64,000 nt of DNA from Haematococcus lacustris (Eukaryota > Chlorophyta > Chlorophyceae > Chlamydomonadales > Haematococcaceae). Location: contig JASKMD010000005.1 in the NCBI GenBank assembly GCA_030144725.1, forward strand, positions 1,357,476-1,421,475. Direction: 5' to 3'. The notes under the pieces are model-generated. The model saw only the letters and a list, made by a program, of their open reading frames with translations. It was not told the DNA's origin and did no database searches. Positions 1 through 8,757 of the stretch are shown here, piece after piece (positions within the stretch are counted from its first letter, which is position 1; every line of letters begins with the position of its first letter). Both the position numbers and the translations under genes were made by a program.

Positions 1-4
1 GTGT

Positions 5-1549
5 GTGGACCGCTGTGTTTGGGTGGGGTGCTTGGGGATCGTGTTTGAGGGAACCTTGTCTTTTGTAGTCTTCTCTTTTCTTCAGTCTTTAGTCTCACTC
101 TCTCTTGTAATGCTCCTCATGTGTCCTCCACCAGCTCCAGCGCGTCAGTGCCGACCCCCTCTAGCAGCGGGCGAACCGGTAGTGGCAGCGGTGGCTGATG
201 AAGCCCTGAGGGAGCTGGAGCTCAAGTGGGAGGCCAGCGCGCACCGAGCTGGGGCCGTGCCTTCTCCGATGGTTTTGGATCGCCCACGCCTTCCCCGTCC
301 CTTGCCCTCTACCCTTTTCCCAACGCCCACCACCTTCCAGCCCAGCGCCTTGGGGGCCTTCGTGGCTCAGGCGCATGCGCCTTGCTCTGTCCCGCCCCGT
401 TGCGCGCTTTCCCCCCACACCCCTCTGCCCTCTGGCCCCCTCAGCCCCCCTTGGGCCGCCCCTCCCCCCCTTGTTATTCCTCCCGCTGTCCATCCCGTGC
501 CTCTTGAGGGGTCTGTTGCCACTGGCTCCCTTGCCGGTATTCCCCCATCAGCCTCTCCGCGCTCCCCGGGGCACTTGGGGTTGCTGGGCAAGGCCCTCTC
601 TAAGGGCGCGGTGCTGGCCTCCAAGGGCAAGCTCGCTGCCCGTAAGCTGAGAGATGCCACAGCTAGGGGCCTAGCCGCAGCCGGGCAGTGGGTGGGTGGG
701 GAACCTTCCGCCAGCTCTCCCTCCCTTGACCCCATGGACGCCGAGGCAGCGGCCCCCACCGCCTCTTGCCGCACGGAGGTCACGGGGCCTGGCGCAGTTG
801 CCCATCTCCCAGCCCAGGAGCTTGGTCCCTCCACCGGGCTGGGCACCCGGCTCGGCACGGTGCGGGTTGGGCCCGGTGAGCTGCAGGGTAGTCAGCCTCC
901 CCGCTGGCTTGACACCGCCGCGAGGGCACCTCCGCGCCCCTCCCCGGATGACAGGAGGGCTAGGCGGGAGGAGCGGCAGCGGGTGGCTCAGTGTAGGTCG
1001 AGGCGAGGCAACACGCAGCCAGCTACCCAGCCAGCCAGAGGGGGGCCTAGCCGGCGCCGGTATGGCATTCCCTCTTCCGGTTCCAGCTCTGAGGAGTGGG
1101 AGGCACGGCGTGCAGGGCACCAGCAAGCTGGCAGGCAGCGTGCTGCGCAGCTTGGCCATGGGTCCCCACACGTGCGCCGCTACGGGTTGCTCAGCCCCTC
1201 TGCTAGCCTGGCCAGCTCGCTGGGGGCCTCCTGTGACAGCCCTGTAGTTGAGTCAGCAGGGCCCCGGGAGGGGAGGTTGAGGGTGCCTAAGCGGCAGCAG
1301 ACCGAGCAGGCAGCTCAGCCTGGGGAGGAGGTCGAGCAGCTCGGTCCTCTGCCCCTGCGGCCCCCGCTGGCCATCTATTCACGTGAGCCTCGAGTCCGCC
1401 TGTGCCGCCCGGGGGCCAAGTTGGCCTGCATTGAGGCCACTCCAGCCCCTATCCCCGGCCCACCCCCTTTGCCCGGTCCGCCTCCCCTTCCCAGCCCACC
1501 CACCCTCCTCTACACACACGTAGCCCGCGCGGGGGCAAGCCAGGACTAG
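5..1549 (+). CDS. LINE ORF1 protein (Pro/Ala/Arg-rich)
   Basis: 514 codons open directly upstream of the APE-RT ORF. Composition is proline-, alanine- and serine-rich in the first half, with an Arg-rich stretch around residues 310-365 (for example RRARREERQRVAQC) that could bind nucleic acid. No CCHC knuckle, RRM or other known ORF1 domain is visible. Its position, in the same orientation and 2 nt from ORF2, is the main reason to call it ORF1. The first 40 or so residues are hydrophobic and may be 5' leader rather than coding, so the true start could be at a later codon. RNA-binding chaperone function is inferred from family position only. Confidence 0.6.
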   Translation: MDRCVWVGCLGIVFEGTLSFVVFSFLQSLVSLSLVMLLMCPPPAPARQCRPPLAAGEPVVAAVADEALRELELKWEASAHRAGAVPSPMVLDRPRLPRPLPSTLFPTPTTFQPSALGAFVAQAHAPCSVPPRCALSPHTPLPSGPLSPPWAAPPPLVIPPAVHPVPLEGSVATGSLAGIPPSASPRSPGHLGLLGKALSKGAVLASKGKLAARKLRDATARGLAAAGQWVGGEPSASSPSLDPMDAEAAAPTASCRTEVTGPGAVAHLPAQELGPSTGLGTRLGTVRVGPGELQGSQPPRWLDTAARAPPRPSPDDRRARREERQRVAQCRSRRGNTQPATQPARGGPSRRRYGIPSSGSSSEEWEARRAGHQQAGRQRAAQLGHGSPHVRRYGLLSPSASLASSLGASCDSPVVESAGPREGRLRVPKRQQTEQAAQPGEEVEQLGPLPLRPPLAIYSREPRVRLCRPGAKLACIEATPAPIPGPPPLPGPPPLPSPPTLLYTHVARAGASQD

Positions 1550-1551
1550 CC

Positions 1552-4014
1552 ATGCAGCGCCCAGGTGTGGCCGCCAGATTCTTGGCAGTCACCCTCAACG
1601 TGCAGGGCCTTGCCCAGCCGCACAAACTGCAGGCCCTGCTTGACTGGGCCGCTGACAGCCCGGCGCAAGTGGTGTTCCTCCAAGAGTGCCATAGGGCGGA
1701 GAGCGTGTGGCAGTGGGCAGAAGCCCACTCGGGGGCCAAGCCCGCCTGGCGGGGGCAGTGGTTTTAGACCCCTGGCACCGGCAGCTCCCAAGGCTGTCTG
1801 GTGTTGGTCAAGCCCTCCACCATCCTCCAGGGGTGCACCCAGGTGCAGCTGCAGGCAGAGGGGGCCCAGGGGCGGGTGCTGCGGGTAGACGGGGAGCTCG
1901 CAGGCAGGCCGGTGTCCCTAGTGTGCGTGTACGCCCCGGCGCAGCAGGCAGAGCGGCCAGCGTTCTACGCAGAGTGCCTCCCCGCTTGCCTCCCGCCAGC
2001 CGCCGACCGCCGCCTCCTCCTCATGGGGGGCGACTTCAACTGCATCTTAGCCCCCGTGGACAGAGTGGGCATCCCGCAGGGCTCGCAGCATGGGGAGGCC
2101 TGGGTGGGCAGCCGGGGCCAGGGGGCGGAGCAGCTGCGGCAGCTGGTGGGTGAGCGGGGTCTGGTGGACCCGTGGCGCCATCTGCACCCCTCCAAGAGAG
2201 ACCTCACCCACTTCAGCGAGCGTTGGCAGACGGGTGCGCGCCTCGACCGGTGGTACATCTCGGAGGAGCTGGTGCAGTGGCAGATGGACAGCGCCATACA
2301 GGGGGTGCTGCCAGTGCCCACCGACCACCGGCCCGTGTCAGTGGCAGTGTGCCCCCCCGACCTGCCTCTCACCGTCCCCGCTCCCTGGCAGCTGCACCCC
2401 GCCCACCTCGACAACCCTGACCTGCTGGACTGCCTCAAGGACTTCCTACAGGCGGAGGCACATCACCACGAGGCTGCGAGTCAGCTGGGGCTGCCTAGGG
2501 ATGGGCACAGGGCCAGGTGGGCCCGCATCAAGCAGGGCCTGGCCATGCGTGCCCAGCACTTCCTGCGGGCCCAGCGCCGCGCGCAGCGTGACCTGCAGCA
2601 GCGCAGGGAGAAGGCGGCAGCAGTGGCCAGGGCTCACCTCGTGCGGCAGCTGGTGCGGGTGGAGCGAGAGGGGGAGGCTGAGGTGCAGGCGGCGCAGCAC
2701 CTGGGAGAGGCCGCAGCCCTGGCGGGTGTGGGGGCGAGGGAGCAGGGGGCCCAGCAATCCCTGCTGGCCAGCGCAGTCCTCGACCAGTACTACGGCGACC
2801 GCTCCTCCTTCTACTTCTACCATCGCGACCAGCCCGCGCACACCCCCACCCTCATCTCCTCTCTCCAGCTCCCCGGCCAGCCAGATCAGCCAGCAGACCT
2901 TACCACGCCGGCCGGGGTGAAGGCAGCGTGCAAGGCTTTCCAGCTACACTACTCAGCCGCCGAGCCCACCGGTGTCTACGCAGCCAAGCCGGTGGACACA
3001 GCTGCGCGCGCCACGCTGCTGGGCAGCCTCACCTCCCACCTCACCCCCACCCAGGCCAGGGCTGCCGAGGGCCCCGATGGCAGCCCTATGCTGTCAGAGG
3101 AGGAGCTGGGCCGGGCTCTGCAGGGCTGCGCGCACAGCAAGGCCCCGGGGCTAGATGGACTGCCCATGGAGGTCTATGATCGGCTGTGGGTGGAGCTGGG
3201 GCGGCCGTTGCGGGCCATGTTGCAAGAGGCCCTGGCAGACACCGCTGACCCTGCCCCCCTGGCTGAGTTCCTGACCGGCATCGTCACCCTCGTGCCCAAG
3301 GCTGGCAAGCCGAGGGACCAGGTGGCCGGCTACCGCCCCATCACGCTCCTCAACTGCGACGTGCGCCTGGTGGCCAGGGCAGTGGAGGACCGGCTGCAGC
3401 TGCCCTTGGACCTGGTGGTGTCCCCCTCTCAGTCCGCCTTCATCCTGGGCAGGGACATCAGCGACAGCGTGCAGTTCCACCTAGGCCTGCTGGAGTACCT
3501 GCAGCAGCGGGGCAGCCCAGCCTGGCTGTTGTTGCTGGACCTGGCGGGGGCCTATGACAACGTGTCCTGGGGCTTGCTCCAGGACACGATGGAGGCCATG
3601 GGGTTCTGCCGGGAGGGGCATGTGCGCTGGGCTCAGCTGCTGCACCGGGGGGCCACGAGCCAGGTGCTGGTCAACGGCCACCTCACCGACAGCTTCTCCC
3701 TTGCGTCGGGGCTGCTGCAGGGCAGCGGGGCCTCCCCGCTCTACTGGTGCATCGTGCTTCAGCCGCTGGTCAGCTACCTCAGCTCGCTCCAGCTGGCAGG
3801 CCGCATCAGCACCCCCACCATCCCCTCCAGCCCTCTGGCCATGCACAGGGCCGCCCTGACCCCCGCGCTCCCCTCCAAGGAGTATGCGGACGACCTCACC
3901 ATCGTGGTGCTCGATCGGGTCAGAGATGGGAAGGTGGTTGTGGAGGCCCTGGGCCTGTCCCGCGCCGCTGGGGGCCCTGCGCTGAGCGTGAGCAAGAGCT
4001 CAGCCCTGCCATGA
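1552..4014 (+). pseudogene. LINE ORF2: APE endonuclease plus reverse transcriptase, one in-frame stop, truncated
   Basis: One frame runs from ATG 1552 to TGA 4012-4014, broken only by TAG at 1765-1767 (after residue 71); a translation restarting at 1801 has 737 residues. APE motifs: NVQGL (about residue 16), FLQECH (about 43), GDFN (about 161), RLDRWYIS and TDHRP (D about 258). RT motifs: QSAFILGRDI, LLDLAGAYDNVSW (catalytic D about 663), LLQGSGASPLYW and EYADDL (about 777). An arginine-rich coiled linker joins the two domains. The frame ends about 40 residues past YADD, far short of a usual ORF2 C terminus, so the copy is probably dead. The stop falls where a Trp codon would fit (QWF-stop-TPGTGS), suggesting a single TGG to TAG change. 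Confidence 0.9.
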
Positions 4015-4024
4015 CCGTGTGCCC

Positions 4025-4309
4025 AGCCAGAGCCCGGGCTGGGTAACCAGGGGGGCTCGGGCCCCGAGGGGGCGGGGAGGGAAGGAAGGGGGGGTGACGG
4101 GGGGGAAGGGGGCGGGCAGGGGCAGGTGCCACCCTGCTCCTGCCCGCCCTGCTGCTGCCCTTGCCCGCCACCTTCCCCCAGCCCACCCCCTAGCCCCTGC
4201 TCGCCCACCTGCCCCTGCCTGCCCCCTTCCCCCCCGTCACCCCCCCTTCCTTCCCTCCCCGCCCCCTCGGGGCCCGAGCCCCCCTGGTTACCCAGCCCGG
4301 GCTCTGGCT
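4025..4309. repeat. Near-perfect inverted repeat, 104-bp arms, 77-bp loop
   Basis: The arm 4025-4128 is the reverse complement of 4206-4309 with one mismatch. The spacer 4129-4205 is C-rich. Arms are G-rich/C-rich with runs of 6-7 G. It starts 11 bp after the truncated LINE ORF2 and ends 8 bp before an assembly gap. It could form a very stable hairpin, which may be why sequencing or assembly stopped here; it may also be a fold-back artefact at a contig edge. Confidence 0.9.
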
Positions 4310-4317
4310 TCTCTTCT

Positions 4318-4817
4318 NNNNNNNNNNNNNNNNNNNNNNNNNNNNNNNNNNNNNNNNNNNNNNNNNNNNNNNNNNNNNNNNNNNNNNNNNNNNNNNNNNN
4401 NNNNNNNNNNNNNNNNNNNNNNNNNNNNNNNNNNNNNNNNNNNNNNNNNNNNNNNNNNNNNNNNNNNNNNNNNNNNNNNNNNNNNNNNNNNNNNNNNNNN
4501 NNNNNNNNNNNNNNNNNNNNNNNNNNNNNNNNNNNNNNNNNNNNNNNNNNNNNNNNNNNNNNNNNNNNNNNNNNNNNNNNNNNNNNNNNNNNNNNNNNNN
4601 NNNNNNNNNNNNNNNNNNNNNNNNNNNNNNNNNNNNNNNNNNNNNNNNNNNNNNNNNNNNNNNNNNNNNNNNNNNNNNNNNNNNNNNNNNNNNNNNNNNN
4701 NNNNNNNNNNNNNNNNNNNNNNNNNNNNNNNNNNNNNNNNNNNNNNNNNNNNNNNNNNNNNNNNNNNNNNNNNNNNNNNNNNNNNNNNNNNNNNNNNNNN
4801 NNNNNNNNNNNNNNNNN
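4318..4817. other. Assembly gap (500 N)
   Basis: Exactly 500 consecutive N. A round number suggests a placeholder length. Reading frames that cross it are not real. Confidence 0.99.
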
Positions 4818-5185
4818 CACCGCCCGTCGCACTGCGCGTCGCGTGATGGCTAAGAAGAAGCGCAAGGGTAGCGACAAGAAACAGAAAGGTTCGTGTCCCT
4901 AGCCGACTGTGAGCTACGTGAACTACGCGCTGTGAGATAACCCGTCGCTCCTGTTCGCAGCGTCTCGTTCCCGTCAAGGCAAGCAACGACAGGAGCGCCG
5001 GGATGGCTGGACCACGCGCAGACGTCAGGTGCCGCCCCCGCCTTATGTGTCCCCGCACTGTTTGTGTCCCCGCCTTTTGTCTTGGCTTGTCCAAATGGCA
5101 ACTGTGTTTAGTCATGCAGGTCATCAAGGTCCCCGAGGGCGCAGTGCTGCTTACTGCTGCTGCATTCGTAACGTACGCAACTGGT
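4818..5185. other. Non-repeat stretch after the gap; possible tail of a coding exon
   Basis: On the plus strand a frame entering from the gap ends in a lysine-rich tail (MAKKKRKGSDKKQKGSCP, stop at 4900-4902), which resembles a nuclear-localisation tail but is too short to assign. The remainder (4903-5185) shows no gene that I can support. Confidence 0.3.
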
Positions 5186-6108
5186 GACCTGACCTGACCT
5201 GACCTGACCTGACCTGACCTGACCTGACCTGACCTTAGACCTGACCTTAGACCTGACCTTAGACCTGACCTTATGCCTGACCTTATGCCTGACCTTATGC
5301 CTGACCTTATGCCTGACCTTATGCCTGACCTTATGCCTGACCTTATGCCTGACCTTATGCCTGACCTTATGCCTGACCTTATGCCTGACCTTATGCCTGA
5401 CCTTATGCCTGACCTTATGCCTGACCTTATGCCTGACCTTATGCCTGACCTTATGCCTGACCTTATGCCTGACCTTATGCCTGACCTTATGCCTGACCTT
5501 ATGCCTGACCTTATGCCTGACCTTATGCCTGACCTTATGCCTGACCTTATGCCTGACCTTATGCCTGACCTTATGCCTGACCTTATGCCTGACCTTATGC
5601 CTGACCTTATGCCTGACCTTATGCCTGACCTTATGCCTGACCTTATGCCTGACCTTATGCCTGACCTTATGCCTGACCTTATGCCTGACCTTATGCCTGA
5701 CCTTATGCCTGACCTTATGCCTGACCTTATGCCTGACCTTATGCCTGACCTTATGCCTGACCTTATGCCTGACCTTATGCCTGACCTTATGCCTGACCTT
5801 ATGCCTGACCTTATGCCTGACCTTATGCCTGACCTTATGCCTGACCTTATGCCTGACCTTATGCCTGACCTTATGCCTGACCTTATGCCTGACCTTATGC
5901 CTGACCTTATGCCTGACCTTATGCCTGACCTTATGCCTGACCTTATGCCTGACCTTATGCCTGACCTTATGCCTGACCGTATGCCTGACCTTAGGCCTGA
6001 CCTTAGGCCTGACCTTAGACCTGACCTTAGACCTGGCCTTATACCTGACCTTAAACCTGACCTTAAACCTGACCTGACCTGTACCTGACCTGACCTGTAC
6101 CTGACCTG
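5186..6108. repeat. Minisatellite: GACCT pentamers grading into a 12-bp unit (ATGCCTGACCTT)
   Basis: About 920 bp. It opens with roughly ten GACCT pentamers, passes through TAGACCTGACCT units, then about 58 nearly perfect ATGCCTGACCTT units, and ends with variant units and pentamers again. The unit length is a multiple of three, so all frames stay open and give artefactual MPDL or RHKV repeat proteins. The edge-to-centre order, with variants outside and a homogeneous core, is typical of expansion from the middle. Confidence 0.95.
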
Positions 6109-6110
6109 TA

Positions 6111-6440
6111 GAGCGCATTGTCAAGCTGTTCGCCAAGGCAGCCAGAGCCAAGCTAGGCTGGAGTGGGGAGGAGGCGCAGCTGTTCATCAGGATGGCGTGC
6201 GGGTATGGCATCAACGCCAAGAGCTCGGAGCTGAATTCCGCCACCATGGACAAGGGGCATGTGGCGGACCTGATCTAGGAGGCCAACACGCACCGCCGCA
6301 TACTGGGCATGAAGAAGCAAGGCTCCCTGCAGGACACCCTGCCCCTACCCTGCCGCATGCGCCATGCAGTGCATGTGTGCCGGTGGCTAGAGCGGTGGCA
6401 GCAGCCCCCCACCCCACCCGCACCAGGTCAGCCAAAGCGC
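6111..6440 (+). pseudogene. Unrecognised protein-coding fragment with an in-frame stop
   Basis: Frame starting at 6111 reads as a plausible globular protein (segments KLFAKAARAKLGWSGEEAQL, FIRMACGYGINAKSSEL, EANTHRRILGMKKQGSLQD, VHVCRWLERWQQ) but carries TAG at 6276-6278. I do not recognise the family. It lies immediately upstream of the Fanzor-like C-terminal fragment and could belong to the same decayed element or to another repeat gene. Composition differs from the repeats on both sides. Confidence 0.4.
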
Positions 6441-6626
6441 GGCAAGAGGCGTGGGGTTGGTCCCCGGACCCTGACCTGCCCACCCCCCTTCACCCTCACC
6501 CCCATGGCCAGGGTTCAAGACATGCTACAACCAGCTGCAGCGACGCCTTGTTCGGCACGCCTTGTTTGGGCACAGGTGGAACAGCGCCTGGTGCGGCCAG
6601 CCTGAAGCCAGGAGCGTGGCCAGCCA

Positions 6627-7045
6627 GTGCGGGGCCTGATGTGGTGCCCTGTAGTGGCCCCCCGCAAGCCCCACGCAGCAGCCAGGAAGCCACACCGACA
6701 GCAGCCTCAGAGCCAGGGCCCAGCACTCCCCAGCCAGCCAAGCGCAGCAAGCGCACCAAGGCTGAGCCGGCAGCTGAGCCCACTAAGGGCAAAGGCAAGG
6801 GCAAGGCTGCCAAAGCCAAGCCAGCACCACAGCAAGGCAGGTGGCTGGACAGGGACTGCAATGCAGCGCTCAACATGCAGCGCATTGGGGAGAGCAGGTG
6901 GCGGCCGCTGGAGCTGTGCTACTGGCCAGACCAGGGAGCTCTGCCAGCCAAGGGCAAGGAATACCCTGGCCTGGGCTACAAGCGGCTGCGAGAGCAGCCT
7001 CCCAAGGCCCAGCAGCAGCAGCAGCAGCCTGCTGTGGCACAGTAA
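6627..7045 (+). pseudogene. TnpB/Fanzor-like C-terminal fragment, copy A (frameshifted)
   Basis: The last about 90 codons hold [16 protein letters not shown] followed by SRWRPLELCYW and a Gln-rich tail ending in PAVAQ-stop (TAA 7043-7045). RDxNAAxNM followed by an RP motif is the pattern of the third RuvC motif of IS605 OrfB/TnpB and the eukaryotic Fanzor proteins, RNA-guided DNA nucleases. Upstream is a Lys/Ala-rich linker ([27 protein letters not shown]). The segment VRGLMWCPVVAPRKP, in frame with the rest in copy C (19017-19433), is here in a different frame, so at least one frameshift lies near 6660-6690. RuvC-I and RuvC-II acidic residues are absent, so this is a remnant. Family assignment is by motif only. 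Confidence 0.55.
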
Positions 7046-7295
7046 TGTGTGCCCCCTTTGTTAGCTGTCATCAGCTTACAATTAGTGCATGCAGGTCATG
7101 CCAACTCTACACGATAGCCCTCGGGTCAGGCAATAGTGTAGGTGGCAGGCGGGCTCATGTGCCATGTGCACTGGGTTTACTCCACACAGCCCAATAACAC
7201 TGTTTGAGTCGGGTCAGTTAGTGGCTGCTAGTGGCTGCTAGTGGGTACTACTGATCCGGCTCAAATGGAGGCCCTAGTGAGGGACAAGGGGGCTG
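7046..7295 (+). ncRNA. Conserved 3' module of copy A: candidate guide-RNA scaffold / right end
   Basis: About 250 bp directly after the stop codon that match the same position in copies B (15655-15905) and C (18759-19016, minus) with only a few substitutions and small indels, although nothing here is coding. It ends ...GTGAGGGACAAGGGGGCTG at 7295; beyond that the copies are unrelated. A 13-bp stem can form between 7203-7215 (TTTGAGTCGGGTC) and 7253-7265 (GATCCGGCTCAAA) with two G-U pairs, closing a 37-nt loop. In TnpB/Fanzor elements the guide-RNA scaffold lies at the ORF 3' end and right terminus, and the guide is read from flanking DNA; by that model the guide starts at 7296. RNA function is inferred. 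Confidence 0.45.
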
Positions 7296-7692
7296 TTGAG
7301 CAAGCTGTCGTAACTAGTCGTGACCAACCGCGTAGCCAGCCATTTGAAAAACGAATCACTGGTGTGGATGGGAGGAGGTCGAGGCTGAGTGAGCCATTCT
7401 CTGGCCTCAAATGACATAAAATTGTTGAGGCAAAGCCGCAGCTTTAGGCAAGCAAGGCTTTGCCCTGTCAACACCAACTATCAAGCAGTACCAGTCTGCC
7501 TCTCCTCTTCCTCTTCCCCTTCCTCTCACCCAGCTCACTCCGCCCTGCCTCTCACCCTCCTGGACAGAGTCTACACAGACAGTGCACAGAGTCTGCAAGA
7601 CTAGCACACTCCCCATGGCCCCAACCTCTCACCTGATCCCTATCCCCCTGCTTGCTTGCCTGCTCTGCTACAATGCCCTGTCCACTCTGGGT
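7296..7692. other. Non-coding flank / 3' region of ALG8
   Basis: No supported gene. It lies between the Fanzor-type right end and the ALG8 stop codon (minus strand), so its right part is probably ALG8 3' UTR. Pyrimidine-rich from about 7500 to 7660. Confidence 0.5.
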
Positions 7693-8693
7693 TCAGTACC
7701 TGGCAGCGCCTGTCAGGTAGCTGTGGGCCATGCTGAGCCACACCCAGCCCACCCCCAGCGAGCAATATAGCGAGGTGAGCATCAGGGGCAGGAAGGGCAG
7801 GCGGGCCCCCAGCAGCCAGCTGTGCACTAGGCTGCAGTACAGCTCAAGGCCAGCAAAGCCGGAGAGGTACAAGCGGGCTGGGCCTCCCAGTAGCCTGCCC
7901 TTGGTCAGGGGTGCATGGAGCCGGCTCAGGCCGCTGGTGGACAGCAGCTGGTACAGCAGCAGCAGCAGCAGCTTGATGGGGTACTCCTGGGGCTGCAGAC
8001 AGCACAGGACACAAGCAAACAAACAACAACACATGTAGAGGAAGACGAGCGGCAAAAACAACAACACGTGTAAAGGAAGATGGGCAGTGAAACAACAACA
8101 AATGCTAAGGAAGATGGGCAGCGAAAGGGAAATACATGGGTAGGGCAAGGCAGGGGTAGATCATCACAGTGCAATTTGGCCATCACTGGATGGCCAGCCA
8201 GGCGTGGGGAGTCGGTGGCTAGCAGCAGCCATGGGAGGCGGGGTTGACTGAAGGAGACAGTGGCAAGGGCAGGCTGTGCTCACAGGGCGCAGGGCAACGA
8301 GGGTGTTGTGTGAGCCGAGGTCAAGAGCCAGGTGGAGGGAGGGGGCTGAGGCAGTGTTTGCAGCCAAGGGGTCCTGCAGGGATTCATGACCCATGGGGCG
8401 GTGCTGACCTGGTACAGCAGGGGCAGAAGGCCGTAGGTGCCTGCTGCACTAAGCAGCAGGAAGTCCTGGGCGGCAGAGGGGGAGGAAACTGCTGGGATGG
8501 CCAGAGGCAGGATGGCCTGTGCACCCACAACAACCAACACCGACAGGCGGGCTGATTTGTGATGGGCAGCCCATGGACCATGGCTTCAAGGCAAGCAGGC
8601 GAGCGGAAGCAAGCCATCAGATGGTGCCTCTCTTTCCGTGCCTGGTGCAAGAGCTGTCACTTGCAGCTATAGCAGCAGCATAAGCAGCAGCAT

Positions 8694-8757
<64 letters not shown>

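Larger units (their letters stand above)
1..4014 (+). mobile_element. Non-LTR retrotransposon (LINE), 3'-truncated, two ORFs
   Basis: A two-ORF element: a proline/alanine-rich ORF1, then an ORF2 with apurinic endonuclease followed by reverse transcriptase. The window starts inside or just before ORF1, so the 5' end is not seen. The 3' end is lost: ORF2 stops soon after the RT catalytic YADD and no C-terminal region, poly(A) or target duplication is visible before the inverted repeat at 4025. ORF1 stop and ORF2 start lie 2 nt apart (TAGCCATG), an arrangement that suits stop-and-restart translation. Element order is seen directly; exact clade (L1-like or another APE-type clade) cannot be set without a tree. 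Confidence 0.85.

Noticed and set aside
3774..5127. Minus- and plus-strand frames spanning the gap
   Set aside because: They are mostly runs of N.
5108..6253. Long frames coding MPDL or RHKV repeats
   Set aside because: They are translations of a 12-bp minisatellite whose length is a multiple of three; open in several frames at once.
6197..7045. A single intact 282-codon gene
   Set aside because: Only its last part matches the family; the upstream part is in the wrong frame relative to copy C and to the fragment at 6111.
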